Of a DNA stretch of 64,000 nt, positions 62,022-64,000 are shown one piece after another (within the stretch, counting starts at the first letter, position 1; each line of letters starts with the position of its first letter). The notes below the pieces were generated by a model. It was not told where the DNA came from. It did not search any database and saw only the letters and a program-made list of their open reading frames with translations. A program made the position numbers and the translations under genes. The DNA is taken from positions 1 to 64,000 of the forward strand of contig JAZSQB010000027.1 in NCBI GenBank assembly GCA_045537695.1, read 5' to 3'. This DNA comes from RGIG2041 sp045537695 (GTDB taxonomy: Bacteria; Bacillota; Clostridia; UBA1381; UMGS1253).

Positions 62022-63386
62022 ATGCAGAGAGAAAAATTTTCGTCCCGACTTGGTTTTTTGCTGATTTCGGCAGGCTGTGCCATTGGACTTGGCAATGTTT
62101 GGCGTTTTCCGTACATTACCGGTAAATACGGCGGTGCGGCGTTCGTTTTGCTGTATCTTGCCTTTTTGGTGCTGATGGGCTTGCCAATTATGGTGATGGA
62201 GCTTGCGGTTGGACGCGGCAGCCAGAAAAGTATGGCAATGTCGTTTGACGCCTTAGAGACGAAGGGTGCAAAATTCCATTGGTATAAGTATATTGCCGGT
62301 GCGGGCAACTATCTTTTGATGATGTTTTACACCTCGGTTGCCGGCTGGATGGTAATTTACTGCAAAAAGATGATTTGCGGTGAATTTGTCGGCGCAACAT
62401 CGGAGAGCATCAGCGCCGCGTTCGGCGGCATGATGTCTGATCCGGTTTTGATAACGGCGGCGATGGTGATTGTGGTTGTTTCCTGCTTTGCAGTCTGTGC
62501 CGGCGGTCTGGAAAAAGGCGTAGAGAAAATCACAAAATGGATGATGCTGGCGCTTTTAGCGATTATGATTGTCCTTGTGATGCACTCGCTTCTGATGCCG
62601 GGCGCAGCAGAGGGACTTAAGTTCTATCTGTATCCGGACTTCGGCAAGCTTGCCGAGGCGGGCATCTTTAATGCCATTTTTGATGCGATGGGACAGGCAT
62701 TCTTTACCTTAAGTATCGGTATGGGTTCCATTGCGATTTTCGGCAGCTATATTGACAAGAAGCATTCGCTGACCGGCGAAGCACTGCGCATCACACTTTT
62801 GGATACCAGCGTCGCGTTTATGGCAGGCTTGATTATTTTTCCGGCTTGCTTTACTTACAATGTCAATCCGGAAGCAGGTCCGAAGCTGATTTTTGAGGCG
62901 CTCCCGAACGTGTTTGCCGCAATGCCGGGCGGACGCATCTGGGGTACGCTGTTCTTTATCTTCCTTTTGTTTGCGGCACTTTCCACGGTCATTGCCGTGT
63001 TTGAAAACATTATTTCCTTCTGGATGGATTTAAAGGGCTGGAGCCGCAAAAAAACCGTGTGGGTGAACGGCGTTGCTATTTTGATTTTGTCGCTCCCGTG
63101 CGTGCTTGGTTTTAACGTGCTTTCGTTTATCCAGCCGCTTGGCGCAGGCTCGACCATTATGGATTTAGAAGATTTTATCATCAGTAACAACATTTTGCCG
63201 CTCGGCTCGCTTGTATACTTGGTTTTCTGTATGTACAAGTGCGGTTGGGGCTGGGAAAACTTTATAGAAGAAGCAAATGCTGGTCAGGGACTTAAATTTC
63301 CGAAGGCAATCCGTATTTACGCAAAATATATTCTACCGCTGATTATTCTGTTTATCTTTGTCCAGGGCTATATAGCAAAATTTTAA
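62022..63386 (+). CDS. Neurotransmitter:sodium symporter (NSS/SNF) family protein
   Basis: This 454-residue polytopic transporter is of the LeuT fold. Helix 1 has the Na+-site motif AIGLGNVWRFPY, and the unwound helix 6 region has GQAFFTLSIGMGSIAIFGSY, read as GQAFFTLSIGMG. It takes up an amino acid with Na+; the substrate is not predictable. The start has a GAGGGGG box. About eleven helices are expected, as in other bacterial members. Confidence 0.93.
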   Translation: MQREKFSSRLGFLLISAGCAIGLGNVWRFPYITGKYGGAAFVLLYLAFLVLMGLPIMVMELAVGRGSQKSMAMSFDALETKGAKFHWYKYIAGAGNYLLMMFYTSVAGWMVIYCKKMICGEFVGATSESISAAFGGMMSDPVLITAAMVIVVVSCFAVCAGGLEKGVEKITKWMMLALLAIMIVLVMHSLLMPGAAEGLKFYLYPDFGKLAEAGIFNAIFDAMGQAFFTLSIGMGSIAIFGSYIDKKHSLTGEALRITLLDTSVAFMAGLIIFPACFTYNVNPEAGPKLIFEALPNVFAAMPGGRIWGTLFFIFLLFAALSTVIAVFENIISFWMDLKGWSRKKTVWVNGVAILILSLPCVLGFNVLSFIQPLGAGSTIMDLEDFIISNNILPLGSLVYLVFCMYKCGWGWENFIEEANAGQGLKFPKAIRIYAKYILPLIILFIFVQGYIAKF

Positions 63387-63389
63387 GAG

Positions 63390-63484
63390 GTGACTCTGCG
63401 AAAAAGATTTTAAGCTTGATTTTGGTTGTTGTTTTGTGCGTTTGTGTATGTATGTTGAGTGGCTGCAATAGTAAAAGCAAATAA
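63390..63484 (+). pseudogene. Possible frameshifted small lipoprotein after the NSS gene
   Basis: From 63401 a frame encodes KKILSLILVVVLCVCVCMLSGCNSKSK, a lipoprotein-like signal split here as KKILSLILVVV and CMLSGCNSKSK. There is no ATG. A GTG at 63390 reads out of frame and stops at 63413 unless a -1 shift occurs in the A5 run at 63401-63405. It may be a broken gene, a shift-dependent peptide, or chance. Confidence 0.3.
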
Positions 63485-63521
63485 AAAGCATCTGAAGCGC
63501 GTAAGTGTTCGGATGCTTTTT
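63483..63521 (+). terminator. Terminator of the NSS symporter region
   Basis: The 14-bp stem AAAAAGCATCTGAA/TTCGGATGCTTTTT (one T-G pair) ends in T5. Confidence 0.85.
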
Positions 63522-63650
63522 GCTGCATACATTTGCATTGAAGAATCCGGGACAAGTTACCAATCAACCCTATGCCACATATGATGGTATTACAAGAGCA
63601 CGGCGAATGGCAAGAGCGCCACTCTTGAATGTGGGGAAGGAGGTAAAAGT

Positions 63651-63752
63651 ATGGGCTGCTTTTTCAATGGCTGCGGTGACGATAACAACAACTGGCTGCT
63701 CTGGATTATCTTAATTGCGGTAATTCTTTGCTGCTGCTGTGGCGACAACTAA
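63651..63752 (+). CDS. Small cysteine-rich membrane peptide
   Basis: This 33-residue peptide starts MGCFFNGCGDDNNN, followed by one membrane helix WLLWIILIAVIL and the end CCCCGDN. The GGAAGGAGG ribosome site, 7-8 bp before the ATG, is one of the strongest in the window, and a terminator follows directly, both speaking for a real gene. Similar short Cys/Gly/Asn peptides with a hydrophobic core occur in Clostridia without known function. Its upstream region (63530-63645) has a CAAGAG-cgcca-CTCTTG hairpin (63611-63627). Confidence 0.7.
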   Translation: MGCFFNGCGDDNNNWLLWIILIAVILCCCCGDN

Positions 63753-63763
63753 ACAAGGGAGAA

Positions 63764-63796
63764 AAAAGGGTGTCCTTGACGGACACCCCTTTTTTA
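63764..63796 (+). terminator. Terminator of the small peptide gene
   Basis: The stem AAAAGGGTGTCC/GGACACCCCTTTT with loop TTGAC is followed by T-rich sequence. Confidence 0.9.
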
Positions 63797-63840
63797 ATAC
63801 AATATGCAACTCATATACAGAAATATTATAAGAACTATCT

Positions 63841-63955
63841 GCCGGCGAGCGAGCAGGGGGTTCTTATGGGGGCGGCAATCCCCCTAAGCCGTTTTAGGGG
63901 CCCAGGGGAATCGGAACCTCTGGGACTTTTGGTACTTTGGGTCACAAAAGTACAT
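63841..63955. repeat. GC-rich multi-hairpin element near the right edge
   Basis: Successive stems: GGGGG/CCCCC (63868-63872, 63880-63884), CCCAGGGG/CCTCTGGG (63901-63908, 63917-63924) and ACTTTTG/CAAAAGT (63925-63931, 63945-63951). No coding frame fits. It looks like a structured repeat or an intergenic RNA; the window ends soon after. Confidence 0.45.
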
Positions 63956-64000
63956 TCGTTCTTTGTCTGACAAACAATAAAAAAGGGCGATTTTTGAATC

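Noticed and set aside
63530..63650. Riboswitch before the small cysteine-rich peptide
   Set aside because: One CAAGAG/CTCTTG hairpin only; it does not match any riboswitch core I know.

Overview
The window looks like chromosome of an anaerobic, endospore-forming Firmicute of class Clostridia. The evidence is a six-cysteine SCIFF peptide with its radical-SAM maturase, RicT, SpoVG, a GerA-type germinant receptor, a c-di-AMP receptor DarA, an LCP cell-wall protein, TagO/MnaA, an [FeFe]-hydrogenase maturase HydE and a large Firmicutes-type SRP RNA. Genes are densely packed with Shine-Dalgarno sites and clear sigma-A-like promoters. No CRISPR array and no phage were seen; the only transposase-like gene is a REP-associated one.

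Layout. 0-3.4 kb: gap, two tandem cyclophilins (one cytosolic, one lipoprotein) and a TPR membrane protein, all on the minus strand. 3.6-11 kb (plus): a t6A/translation cluster (tsaC, ywlE, rimI, tsaD), then the classical darA-holB-ricT-trmN6-rsmI block with a ferredoxin gene inside it. 11-17.4 kb (minus): SRP RNA, dnaX, ybaB, recR, mltG, trmR, trhP. 17.4-20.4 kb: truncated serpin, ECF S-component, LCP protein. 20.45-22.39 kb: an accessory island bounded by 41-bp inverted repeats, carrying a REP-associated tyrosine transposase (RAYT), an XRE regulator and a secreted stalk-domain protein. 22.4-29.1 kb: spoVG, murC, tRNA-Leu(CAA), glnA, an ABC exporter and a lipid kinase. 29.1-38.1 kb: a decayed RAYT, hydE, DUF3006, scfB/scfA, a PLP decarboxylase, comF, recD2, a methyltransferase and a cold-shock gene. 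38.4-49 kb (minus): one long run trpS-tagO-wecB-atpZ-atpI-atpBEFHAGDC. 49-64 kb: lipoprotein, ppdK, SGNH hydrolase, sodium-pump beta and small subunits, Na/Pi transporter, a DUF2974 hydrolase, gerAB-gerAC-gerAA, an NSS symporter and small membrane peptides.

Two themes stand out. First, sodium bioenergetics: the ATP synthase c subunit carries every residue of the known Na+ site, and the window also encodes a carboxylase-type Na+ pump beta subunit with a small partner, a Na/Pi transporter and an NSS symporter. Second, a repeat system. GTAGGG-tagged palindromes (REP-like) are scattered between genes, sometimes as inverted pairs, and two copies lie in frame inside the RAYT gene. A separate composite repeat of about 270 bp occurs twice, each time abutting the stop codon of the upstream gene (ybaB and atpG). 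Its hairpins keep their pairing through compensatory changes.

All calls come from reading the sequence and from recalled family knowledge; no database search was run.
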